DNA from: Panicum virgatum
Taxonomy: Eukaryota > Streptophyta > Magnoliopsida > Poales > Poaceae
Reading direction: 5' to 3'
Assembly: GCF_016808335.1 (NCBI RefSeq)
Contig: NC_053148.1
Location: forward strand, 19,893,461 to 19,957,460
DNA length: 64,000 nt
Made by a program: the position numbers and the translations under genes. Shown one piece after another: positions 54,486-64,000 of the stretch. The first letter of the stretch is position 1, and every line of letters begins with the position of its first letter. The notes under the pieces are model-generated. The model made no database searches, was not told the DNA's origin, and saw nothing but the letters and a program-made list of their open reading frames with translations.

Positions 54486-54599
54486 TTGTGTGTGTGTGTG
54501 TGTGTTTGAGAGAGTGAGTGTGAGTGTGAGTCTGTGTGTGTGTGAGAGAGAGTGTGTGTGTGTTTGAGAGAGTGAGTGTGAGTGTGAGTGTGAGTGTGA

Positions 54600-54645
<46 letters not shown>
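54356..54645. repeat. Compound (GT)n/(GA)n microsatellite
   Basis: About 290 bp of alternating GT and GA blocks are broken by TTTGAGAGAGTGAGTG motifs that recur four times, suggesting slippage plus short tandem duplication. It is not coding. Confidence 0.95.
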
Positions 54646-55254
54646 TAACGAGAGGTCGGGTGTGAGAGAAGGAGCAAGAGATCGTGTGTGTGATCGAAGG
54701 AGACAGCGAGAGTTTGCGCGAGTGTTTGCATGAGTTAGTTTGAAATGAAAGTCCAAAAATTCACTATATAAGGACATGTAAAACATGTACATCTCATAAT
54801 GACACATTTGAATCAAGAATTAAGAATTACATAATTGACATGTACATTGAATAAGGACATAGAAATACACATATAAAGAAAAAGTAATTAAAGGAAACAC
54901 TCTATCCATAATTCAATTCTAAGAATATCTCTATAATTCACTTCTACTTATATATTTAATATATAATAAAGGAAACATTATATCCATAATTGAGTTCTAA
55001 AAATATCTTTATAATTCAATTCAATTTAATATATAATAAAGGAAACTAACAGTAGATATAAATTAATTAAGCTTGAGGATAAAACAAATTATAGCACAAG
55101 CAAAACAAACATTTAACATGAACTAATATTTTCCCTCTGAAGATCTTGATTTAAGTAAACTAACAAAATTTATTTTGCATTTTTAACATTTTTCTATAAT
55201 TTTCTACACATTTTCAAAGATTTCAGCCATTTAAACAATAAAATAAAGAAAACC
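54646..55254. other. AT-rich DNA, no feature seen
   Basis: The stretch holds short repeats of TAATAAAGGAAAC and ATCCATAATTCA. There is no gene and no recognisable element end. Confidence 0.5.
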
Positions 55255-55930
55255 CTAAACTAGGCTGACGGCTGGGCCCCACCCGTCAGTGGGAGGCCCA
55301 GGCCAGCACCAGGCTGCCAGCGCGCGCCATGGCCATGGCCGGCGCGGCAGCCAGCCCTGGCCGCGGCGGCGCGTTCCCTGCCGGCGGTGGCCGGCCGGCA
55401 GCGCGGCAGGGCAGGCCCGCAGCCAGGACGGGCCGGCGGAGTAGGAGCGCCCGGTGGCGCAGCAATGGCCCGCGCGGGGGCGGCCCGCGATGGCGTAGCG
55501 GCGGCCATGGCGGTTGCGGCATCGCGATAAAGGGAGGGGAAAGGGGTCGGGGAGCGGGAAGGGATCGCAGGGAAGCTCACTGCGAGGTTCAATCGGGCAG
55601 AGGAAGGCCGGAAGGGGGAGGTCGACGGGCTCTGGGGAGGCTCGGGTGCGGTGAATGGCGGCGGGGCGGCGGGGTTTGGCCGGAGCGGCGAACGGCGGCG
55701 GAGCTCGGGCTCTAGAGAGGCGAACGGGGAGGCAGTGGAGGAGGCGCGGAGGTGGAGGAGTGATTGGCGGCGGCGTAGAGACAGCGCGGCCATAGACCGC
55801 CGGGCGGCAGCGTCGGAGGGGGCAACGAAGGACGATCGTCGGTGGAGGGGGCGTCGAGGAGGGTCGGCGGACGATCGGGGCGTCGAGGAGGGGGGCGAAG
55901 AAGTAGGGAAGAAAAGTGAACATGGCAATA
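55255..55930 (-). other. GC-rich leader region, possible first exon of the second CACTA gene
   Basis: About 670 bp of GC-rich DNA follow a TATA box on the minus strand and carry two overlapping open frames (from 55928 and 55923, each 222 codons, Pro/Arg/Ala-rich). Neither resembles a known protein. It probably belongs to a transcript running left toward the Transposase_24/Ulp1-like gene at 49558, with the Tat-like fragment and microsatellite lying inside its leader or intron. That link is inferred. Confidence 0.35.
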
Positions 55931-55939
55931 CCTTTTATA
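55931..55939 (-). promoter_or_regulatory. TATA box beside an internal CACCGGTT repeat cluster
   Basis: The minus strand reads TATAAAAGG. It sits immediately downstream (in minus sense) of the repeats at 55957-56310, the same arrangement as at the right end of the element (60359-60367). Confidence 0.45.
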
Positions 55940-55956
55940 CCATAGAGACTTTCGTA

Positions 55957-56310
55957 CCGGGTGAAAACTCCACCCGGCGCCTAAGAGGGCTAAGGCACCG
56001 GTTAGGAATACAACCGGTACAAAAGGCACCCCATAGGCTCCGGGTGGAGATTTCACCCGGTACCAAAGGCATCAACGGGTGGGAATTGAAAAGTGCATAA
56101 GGCACCGGTTGGTAAACCAAAACCGGTGCCAAAGGCAATTGAAATTTTGTATTTTAAGCGTATTACCGCCCATGAGTCGATAAACTGCGAGTAACTCAGT
56201 GGTACCCCAAACCATTCTGTGCCCCGCGGCCCGCGTTCGACTCCCGCGCACCACCTTTTTTTTGGTCAAGCCACTTTGGTACCGATTGAAAATTTCAACC
56301 GGTACCAATA
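55957..56310 (-). repeat. Internal cluster of CACTA subterminal-type repeats
   Basis: Units such as AAGGCACCGGTTAGGAATACA, AGGCACCGGTTGGTAAACC and ATTTCAACCGGTACCAA match the repeats at both CACTA ends. They lie in the middle of the element, between the two genes. The motif normally marks the terminal regions, so this may be an internal promoter or the remains of another CACTA end. Confidence 0.75.
56190..56263 (+). pseudogene. tRNA-like sequence with Pol III boxes and T-run
   Basis: GTAACTCAGTGGTA resembles a tRNA A box; GTTCGACTCC resembles a B box 36 bases later. CGCGCACCACC and then TTTTTTTT follow, like a CCA-type end and a Pol III terminator. The stems do not pair well, so it is a degraded tRNA or a SINE head, not a functional tRNA. 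Confidence 0.3.
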
Positions 56311-56319
56311 GGTTATTTA

Positions 56320-56780
56320 CAAAATCGGATAGTTGAATAGTAAATCATTTAATTGCATAATAATTCTGACAATTGCATAATAAATCATTTAAATGCACAA
56401 TAATTCTATTAATTACATAATAAATTATTTAAATGCATAATAATTCAGACAATTGCATAATAAATCATTAAAATGCACAATAATTCTATTAATTACATAA
56501 TAAATCATTTAAATGCATAATAAATCGGATAATTGTATAATAAATAATTTAAATACACAATAATTCTATTAATTACCTAATAAATTATTTAAATGCCTAT
56601 AAATCTGATAATTGCATAATAAATCATTTAAATGCACAATAAATCGGATAATTGCATAATAAATCATTTAAATGCATAATAAATCTAATAATATCATAAT
56701 AAATTATTTAAATGCACAATAATTCTATTAATACATCATTAATTTGCATAATAAATCTAATAATTGCCTTAACAATCAGA
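56320..56780. repeat. AT-rich tandem repeat array
   Basis: Repeated TAATAAATCATTTAAATGCA(T/C)AATAATTCTATTAATTACA blocks have a half-unit of about 28 bp. They lie just past the end of the TNP2 gene on the minus strand. Confidence 0.8.
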
Positions 56781-56860
56781 TATAAACATTAATAGCATGT
56801 TCATGGAAAATATTACAAGACATAATCATTCAACTAATGGAATATTAATGATGGTTAGCT

Positions 56861-59800
56861 TTACAATCGTCCCTTCATTGTGATCATAGCATGCGTAGGG
56901 GCCTCCTCTTCGGCTAAAAGAATACTTGTGTCAACCTCCACTGCGAATGGAGTCGTATCTTCAACCTTGTTGTATTCTTCTTCATCTGTGACATCGTCGA
57001 CTCCCACAATTTTTTTTTTGCCTGCCAGAACTATGTGGCGCTTTGGCTCATCTCCAGCACCTAGAAAACTTGATTTATTTCTGGACTTGTCCTTTTTCAG
57101 TTTGCTAGACATGTCCTGCACATAAAAAACTTGAGTGACATCCTTAACTAGGACGAATGGTTCGTCTCGATAGCCAAGCTCTTTGAGGTCTACTGTTGTC
57201 ATTCCGTACTCATTGATATCGACACCTTTTCCTATGAGTTTAACCCATTGGCAACGAAATAGAGGGATCTTCAGCGGCCCATAGTCGAGTTCCCATATCT
57301 CTTCAATGTAACCAAAATATGAGTTCGTTTGCCCACTAGAGTCAGTGGCATCTATACGGACACTACTATTTTGATTGGTGCTCTTGTTATCTTGGGCTCT
57401 TGTATAAAATATGTATCCATTAATTTCATATACTTGGTACATCATAATTGAATTTGCCGGACCCCTGGCCAGCCAAGCTAGCTGCTCGTGAATTTCATCG
57501 TTGGCCATGACTTCCTTTTGCAACAAGGTGGTGAATGTATCATTGTGATGTTTTGTAATCCATATCTGAGACTTCAAAGGGTACATACTTCGCACAATTT
57601 GCATGTGCTCCTCCATGTATGGAGCCACCAAAGCTGATTGTTGCAGAACTGTGAGATGTGCTTTGCTCAACGTGGCATGATCTGTGGCATTTACTGATTT
57701 CCTTCCAAGTGTGCCCTTTCCAATCAGCCGCCCCTCATGACGTGATACTGGAATCCCAATTGGGCAGAGTTCTTCCACATAGTCAACACAAAACTCAATG
57801 ACCTCCTCTGTCACGTAACCCTTGGCAATGCTTCCTTCTGAACGAGCTCGATTATGAACATATTTCTTTAGGACTGTAAAGAATCATTCAAAAGGGAACA
57901 TATTATGAAGGAAAACAGGACCGAGAATACCAATCTCTTTGACTAGGTGAACTAGAAGATGTGTCATAATATTAAAGAATGATGGAGGAAATATCATCTC
58001 AAGACTAACTAAACTTTGGACAAAATCTTTTTGTAGCCTGCTTAGACTCGATGGATCGATTGCCTTTTGAGAAATTGTGTTTATAAATGCGCATAGCTTT
58101 ACGATTGTTGCCCGAACATTAGCTGGTACAATACCTCTAAGTGCAACTGGAAGCGCCATCAACACGTGACAGTATGGGACTTTATGTGTGCGAATTTCTT
58201 CTCTTTCAGGTTCAGTAACCTCTTTATATTTGAAGAGTAGCTTGATGGGACCTTGATACTGTTCAAACAGTCGAATATACTTTGCTTCTCTTCCTTACTA
58301 ATAGTGTAGCACGCAGGACCTAGGTAATGATGTTCTTTATCCCTTTTTTCTGGATGTAGGGCGGCCCGTTGTTACATACGCTGAAGATCTTGCCACGCTT
58401 CCAGTGTATCCTTTGGCTTACCATAGACACCAAGGAAGCCTAGAAGGTTCACACAAAGATTCTTCGTTAGGTGCATCACATCGATTGCGTGGCGAACCTC
58501 TAATACTTCCCAATAAGGTAACTCCCAAAAAATACTCTTCTTCTACCACATAGGTGCACAACCGTCATCACTCTGCACTGATATGCTGCCAGGTCCTTTT
58601 CCGAATACAACTTTTATATCTTTGAGCATTTCAAACACTATTTTTCTACAACGGTGCCTAGGTTTGGTACGATGATCTGCCTTTCCACCGTAGTGAGCAT
58701 GCCTCCTTCTTAACGGGTGCTTGATCCGAAGAAATCGACGATGACCCATATACATGATCTTCCTACAGTGCTTGAGATACGTGCTATCGGTTTCTTCTAA
58801 ACAATGGGTGCATGCCCTATAACCCTTATTGGAATGTCCGGAGAGGTTGCTTAGTGCTGGCCGGTCGTTGGTGGTTACGAAATGCAATACACGAAGGTTA
58901 AAATATTCATCTGCGTGCGCATCCCACATACGAACACCCTCCTCTTTCCACAATAATAGAACATCCTCAATCAGTGGTTTCAGATACATATCTATATCGT
59001 TACCAGGTTGTTTTCGGGCTGGGGATAAGCACCGGCATCATAACGAATTTCCGCTTCATACATAACCAAGGAGGAAGGTTGTATATACAGAGTGTCAACA
59101 TATTGTCTTGTTTACGTTCTTCTTTGTGCCATCGCATCAATTTAGTTTTTTATTTTGTTTATGAACAAATGTTTCAGACGTGGTATTAGAGGGAAATATC
59201 ACATCACCTTGGCAGGCACCCTCTTCTTGACACGCATCCCCTCAACGTCGCCCGGATCATCTCGAGGGATCTTATACCGGCATGCATTGCAAACAGGGCA
59301 TGAATCCAAATTTTCATACTCACCTCGATATAGGATGCAGTCATTAGGACAAGTATGTATCTTCTATGCCTCTAATCCTAAAGGACAAACAACCTTTTTT
59401 GCCTCGTATGTTGTCTCCGGCAAGGTGTTACCCTCAGGGAGTAAGTTTTTTATAAGTTTCAGCAACTCCTCGAATCCCTTGAAAGACAAACCATTTGATG
59501 CCTTCCATTGCAACAATTCCAATGTGGTACGCTTCAAATCTCTCGATTCCTTTTCTGTTTCGCAAATTTCCTCAGCTTCACGCAGCGTCTGACCCAGATC
59601 ATCTTCTACAACGTGGTAGCATCTTCTTCAGGCTCACCCATTGCAGTGTCATCAAAAAAGGCACCGCAATTGCCTGTAAAGTCAGGAATCCTGTCATCTT
59701 CTTCTTCATTATTGTCCAGCATAATTTCTCTTTCTCCATGCTTGGTCCAAATATAGTAGTTCGGCATGAAACCACTACTGAACAAGTGACTGTGGATGGT

Positions 59801-59959
59801 TCTTGATGATGAGTAATCCTTCTCATTCTTGCAGTTTTTACATGGACAGCGAACGAAACCACCGTACTTGTAGTTCTCAGCAACTTTTATGAAATCATGC
59901 ACACCATCAATGAACTCCATTGAACGCCGGTCCATCATGTACATCCATTGCCGACTCAT
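56861..59959 (-). pseudogene. TNP2-type CACTA transposase (broken)
   Basis: ATG 59959 begins a transposase-associated domain (MSRQWMYMMDRRSMEFIDGV, with CPCKNCKNEK near 59835). TNP2 follows: a Cys-rich CPVCNACRYKIPRDDPG (about 59280), YNLPPWLCMKRKF (59065), VTTNDRPALSNLSGHSNKGY (about 58850), VRHAIDVMHLTKNLCVNLLG (about 58480), a DUF4218-like domain at 58165-57884 and a DUF4216-like domain at 57814-56861. The segment with the usual DGMNPF motif, just before YNLPPWL, is missing. Stops include TGA at 57884 (FPFE*FFTVL). Frameshifts lie near 59610, 59000, 58550 and 58200. It would bind element ends and cut them in an active copy; this one cannot. Confidence 0.9.
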
Positions 59960-60358
59960 CTGGGTTCACATTTCATTTATTAACATCAAACGAGTGTCAA
60001 CATAAACCATTTATTAATCAATATTTGAAGTAAATATAATAAATTGAATAAATCAATGATTAATCAATAATCCAAATTCTAACTACATATAACTAAATAG
60101 TTATCTTATGCCTAATAATTTATATAACAATAATATAAAACCATAAAACTAAATCGGGTCCAAAAATACATCTACAAATATTTATCATGTGTATAAACTA
60201 AATCAAGTGCTAACTACATCTACAAAATTAATTTGCAAAAGTATTGAAAATAATATTACTAATCTTTTAAAAAAATGAAAAAATTCATCCCCCCCTCCCC
60301 TCACTCAGCCGCCATGAACAGTGAGTTCACGACAGCTTGGAGGGGGAAGGGGGCGGGG

Positions 60359-60367
60359 TATTTATAG
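60359..60367 (-). promoter_or_regulatory. TATA box of the TNP2 gene
   Basis: The minus strand reads CTATAAATA, between the right-end CACCGGTT repeats and the transposase start at 59959. It is followed by a G/C-rich leader. Confidence 0.5.
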
Positions 60368-60369
60368 TC

Positions 60370-60763
60370 GGGGCACAAAGGCACCGGTTGGTGCTCAACA
60401 ACCGATGCTAAAAGTTAAAGTTCGGTACCAGTTAAAGATACCAACCGGTGCCTTTGTACAAGGCATGCATTGGCACCGGGTCATAGCTTCACCCGGTGCT
60501 AATGTCTGCTCCAAAGGCACCGGTTCGTGCCATTATCCGGTGTCTTTGATGCATGGACCAATCGGAACCGGCTCATGGTTTTTCAACCAGTATCTATGAT
60601 ATTCAATTGGTACTGGTTTCGATCGCGGCGCAATTTTCCGGTTCTTGGCGCAGACCAAGAGTACCGGCTGTTGTTACAATATGTACCAATGCCTAGTATC
60701 AGTACAAGTTGCAACATGTGCTGGTACTTTTCGCCTGGACCTTTGGCTCGTTTTCCAGTAGTG
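60370..60763 (-). repeat. Right terminus and subterminal repeats of CACTA 1
   Basis: Many AAGGCACCGGTTGGTG-type units in both orientations end in CCAGTAGTG at 60763, the inverse of the terminal CACTACTGG. Confidence 0.85.
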
Positions 60764-60905
60764 TAAGCATCAACGCATGCACGGTGTTAGGGCTAATTTA
60801 GACGACAGGTCAATGTCCGGTTGAGCTGTCTAATAATCTAATTAATTCCACAAGAACTCAGACGCAACGTCGTAGAAGGTCGCAAGCTAGCTAAAAATAA
60901 GTGCG
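60764..60905. other. Spacer between CACTA 1 and the duplicated flank
   Basis: Unique within the window; no feature seen. The TAA next to the CACTA end is the right flank trinucleotide. Confidence 0.5.
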
Positions 60906-61131
60906 GTGTCATTAACTTCAGGGTTCGTTCTCATTTCTCAAGTACAGGCAACAAAATCAACGTTTAGAGTCGTGTGGTTGCTTCATCGGGGAGCCAGAAG
61001 TGTCAGATGCAAAGCTTTTTACCACTACACGAGTCCTTTTTTAAAAAAAACACTGCAGTAGTGCATAACATGGGGGCAAGTATATACTATACTAGTTCAC
61101 ACCCTTTAGACAAAAGACAAGCCACATCTTC
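60906..61131. repeat. Duplicated flank, copy 2 (unoccupied Tat site)
   Basis: This matches 23594-23823. It is preceded by AAGTGCG in place of the Tat-like LTR, so it preserves the site without the Tat insertion. A further ~80 bp (61132-61212) separates it from CACTA 2. Confidence 0.9.
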
Positions 61132-61212
61132 GTTGCTCTCGATGCACATATAATATAATACAGACATAGAGTATGCAACAATGCGATCTTGATCGGTCGT
61201 CTTAATAACTTG

Positions 61213-64000
61213 CACTACTGGAAAACTGGCTATGGGAACCGGTTGAAAAAGACCTTAGGAACCGGTTTTCCAACCGGTTCCCGCAAACCGAGACCAATGG
61301 TTTTGTCTTAAGACACCGGGTTTTTCAACCGGTGCCTTAGGCTTCCATTGGTTCCGGTTGGAAAGACCAACCGGTACCAAAGGAATGACATTTTCCTTTT
61401 TTTCCCAAATCCAGTATTGTTTGTTATATTTATTACTGTTTATTCTTTTATAATTGCTAAACGCACTCAAGCTCTACAGTACTATACGTTCATTGGTCGT
61501 TCGTGTTTATTTTCAGAGAATATTTGAAACTAACTAAAAGTGAAATGCGAACATATAATTAAGCTAATTAGATAAATTAATATATTTACAAATATACAAA
61601 CATCAAGGCAGCACGTTTACAAATATTTACAAATGTACAAGTCATATCTGTAGTACAACTACTGGTCCCCTCAGGAGCTCGATGGAAGTCCTCTATGGAT
61701 GTGACCGTCGTGGTAGAACTCGCCTCTAGGATTCAAGATCTCGTTCAAAATGAATCCGGCGAGCTGCTCGCACACGGCATTGATCCGATCAGTAGAGTAA
61801 CATTCATCTCCCATTTGAGACATCTATCATTTAGGAAAAAAGGATTAACATCATGTGTGTTAGTACAATTATGAAAATGTACTAGTGAACGGTTTGGACG
61901 TACTCTCATGTCCTCATCAGTAGTCTTCCCGCATGGAGTCATGATGTGCAAGTAGTCGCATACGTAGTACCCGCACCAATCAATTTCTTTTTGTTGTCTC
62001 GCCCACTTAAGGAGAAACAAATAAATTACTCAATTTAGAACAACTTAGGATTATATACTTAACTAGACAAATCTTTATGAACCAACATACCGGATAATCC
62101 ACGTTAACGTTCAGTTCGGGCCTCCATTGACCACATCCTTTGTTATTTTTCACAATTTTTTTCCAAACCCTGCGCTCAAAGTTAAATTTGATATTCAGAA
62201 ATTGTTATTAACAGAAAAAAGATTTGACTGTGCAAATTGAACTTACCTGTTCAAGGGGTCTATGATATGTTGGATTGCGGACTTTGGATTTTTCATTGAG
62301 TCAAAGACTATAAGATTGCCGGTCTCTACGGAAAATATGAGTAAAATCCAATGATAACTGCAGATATAGATAGGATATAAACATACATGCATTAGACGAC
62401 TTAGTATTTATTTAGTAATATAACAGAGGATTGAGTCGACCAAGGCTTACCCAAAGTTGTATGGTATGAATATATAAGATTTGTAATTTTGCCTAGTCAA
62501 CGATTCGTACATGTTTTGGCACGTTTCCTTGTAATTTTAGTTGAACACTTTCTGGTTGACTAGCAAAGGAGACATGAAGCCGATCTAATGGTGCCATCCA
62601 TGTTTTCGGCTTCTTTGGATCTCCTGTCTAAACGATACAATAGAAATTTTATAATGCACACATATAATTATGTTCTTGTTAACAAAAAGTATTAATTTAG
62701 AGGTAAGTGATACTTACAAAACCCAAATGGTGATGATAGAGGCGTCGAGGGCTTGTCGACGGTAAATGTGATATAAATTTTTGAAGTACACTCAGAAGTC
62801 GTCCTCCCCGCGGAAGAAATCATGGTCACAATACTTGACTCCAAACATTTTCCCTTCGTCATTCGACATTCGCAAGTACCATCTATGCAAATTGAACATC
62901 TGCGTGCCTAGACTTTTCTCCTCTTCCTCAGTGACAAAAGGTTTTCCTTGCTGGAATGGAGTAAGAACGGGAGCGACAAAGATTTCCGCCTCCACTTGCC
63001 CCGTTGCTTCCCCTAGCGTTAATCTAGTTTCAGAAAGAAATATCGCGGCCTGTAGGTCCGCCTGGAGTTGTACATCCGTCGAGTGTAGGAGTGGCAACCC
63101 TGGCACCTGGAGGGGCTCGAGTTCTTTTTGATGTGTGCCAAGCTGAGGAATGGTCTTGCCACATTTTTTCTTCACATTTCTCACCTTGTGTGCCTTTGTC
63201 AGAGTACGTTCATAGTCCGAGGGTAAGCTTTTCGGTGGTGGTGGGTTGTCTAGGCTCGTGAGAAGCTTTTTCCCTAATTCTAGAGGTACATTTTCCCTCG
63301 ACGGGGGGATTTAGGCTTCGACTATTCTTTTATATATCGAGCAATGTCCCCTTCCAACTCCTCAACGGTCTTCTCGGAGGTCAATTTTCTTTCGACCGTT
63401 TTCTGCTTCTTCTTTGAGGGTCCAGCCGCTGGGAGGGATGCTGTCTTTTTCTTTCCTTTTTCTAGTGCAGGAGGAGTTGGAGTACTCGTGGCCCGTTGCG
63501 CCGGCGGAGACGGTGGTGAAGGAGCTGGTTGTGGGGACGGCAGTGAGGGAGACGGGCGATCGGTCTGCATGGGAGCCGTTGTGCTTGCAGTAAGTTTGAT
63601 GTCGGCCTTGCGCCATAAAACGACCCCGTGCAGTGAATCTCCCAATGTCTTCTCTCCATCCCCTCCAACGAAGTCGAGCTCAAGATCCTCATTGTTTCCA
63701 ACTATCTGCTCGACTGTGACAGAGGTGTAGCCAGGGGGTATCGGCCTTCCATGAATTGTAGTAGAAGGATTCAGGGGCAGGGCTGACCCGTATGCGACAC
63801 GAATGGATATATTCCTTGCTCGCACATGAAGCTCGCATGGTGTCGGCATGGTGACATCATCCACTGGATACCTCTGGTCATCTACCGCCATTGGCTCAAT
63901 CTGGAGTTGCTGTTCCGCTCGTATGTCGAGCACCGCCGTGGATGCACAGCTGCTGCGTCGCTGAGAGGCTGGGCTTATCACAACATCCGGGTGCGACCCA
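61213..64000 (-). mobile_element. CACTA element 2, left part only
   Basis: It starts CACTACTGGAAAACTGGC with subterminal CCGGTT repeats (61213-61385), then matches 45886 onward of CACTA 1 without the nested LTR element. It has the same orientation as CACTA 1. The rest lies beyond the window edge. Confidence 0.85.
61671..64000 (-). pseudogene. CACTA 2 second gene, 3' part: linker and Ulp1-like protease
   Basis: The layout is the same as 46216-48450 of CACTA 1. The Pro/Lys-rich linker (63981-63322) is more complete and holds a stretch around EQIVGNNEDLELDFVGG that copy 1 has lost. The protease block KYCDHDFFRGEDDF is followed by a TGA at about 62790 where copy 1 has Trp. Spliced exons near 62360-62260 carry the His/Asp blocks; IDWCGYYVCDYL (about 61960) carries the Cys. 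The last exon ends at 61671. A TAG follows YIKE (63322), at the same place as in copy 1. Confidence 0.8.

Larger units (their letters stand above)
23824..60763 (-). mobile_element. CACTA (En/Spm) element 1, with nested insertions
   Basis: The left end reads CACTACTGAAAAACCAGCC; the right end is the inverse of CACTACTGGAAAACGAGCC. Between them, on the minus strand, lie a TNP2-type transposase gene (59959-56861) and a second gene with a Transposase_24-like domain and a Ulp1-like protease (49558-46216). Subterminal repeats based on CACCGGTT lie at both ends. The 37 kb length comes from a 21.9 kb nested LTR element and a Tat-like fragment. The flanking trinucleotides (TTC left, TAA right) do not match. 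Confidence 0.85.

Noticed and set aside
54340..54816. Ser/Leu/Thr/His-rich frames of up to 158 codons
   Set aside because: Translation of a GT/GA microsatellite.
55329..56100. Plus-strand Gly/Arg-rich frames opposite the GC-rich leader
   Set aside because: Antisense to the proposed leader, no domain, composition-driven.

Overview
This window is intergenic DNA from a large plant genome, almost certainly a grass. It is built almost entirely of nested transposable elements. I see no host single-copy gene, rRNA, intact tRNA or CRISPR. The evidence for a grass is the set of element families: Sirevirus-type Copia elements with an envelope-like third ORF, Tekay/Del-like and Tat-like Ty3 elements, and CACTA (En/Spm) elements whose second gene ends in a Ulp1-like cysteine-protease domain.

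Layout, left to right. (1) 1-7094, minus strand: a Tekay-like Ty3 element with a 3.7 kb LTR that kept only a gag tail and protease; its far end lies outside the window. It inserted into the LTR of the next element. (2) 7095-18023, minus: a Sirevirus with gag-pol, an envelope-like ORF, palindrome-rich spacers and both LTRs truncated. (3) 18024-23593, plus: a Tat-like Ty3 element with protease, RT, two RNase H domains, integrase and 3' LTR; its 5' end is lost at an abrupt junction with the Sirevirus LTR. (4) 23594-23823: a 230 bp flank that recurs at 60906-61131 without the Tat insertion. (5) 23824-60763: a CACTA element transcribed from the minus strand, swollen to 37 kb. A Tekay-like pair of LTRs (24022-45885) sits inside it and itself holds a TIR element (26941-29771) and a plus-strand Sirevirus (30289-41878). 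A Tat-like fragment (about 49600-54280) lies between the two CACTA genes. (6) 60764-61212: short spacer. (7) 61213-64000: left end of a second CACTA copy in the same orientation, cut by the window edge.

All coding regions are decayed. In the cases I could compare with a related copy or family motif, the premature stops mostly fit C-to-T or G-to-A change (CAA/CAG/CGA/TGG to stop), as expected for methylated, silenced repeats. Key functional blocks are also gone: the protease active site in the plus-strand Sirevirus, the DGMNPF block of the CACTA transposase, and all pol genes of both Tekay-like elements.

The most striking pattern is not a gene. Unrelated elements carry arrays of short odd-length palindromes (GCGGAC-N-GTCCGC, GACCGGTC-N-GACCGGTC, CCGGTT-A-AACCG). 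In one Sirevirus LTR and one Tekay-like LTR the complete repeat module (palindrome, spacer, palindrome, then a CCAGAGA...TCTGG hairpin) is recognisably the same, with a related form in the second Sirevirus. This suggests exchange of, or convergence on, a cis-module across the Copia/Ty3 divide. In the Tat-like element the palindromes also lie inside coding sequence, where they are read as Asp-Arg-Ser, Thr-Gly-Gln or Pro-Val-Arg repeats.
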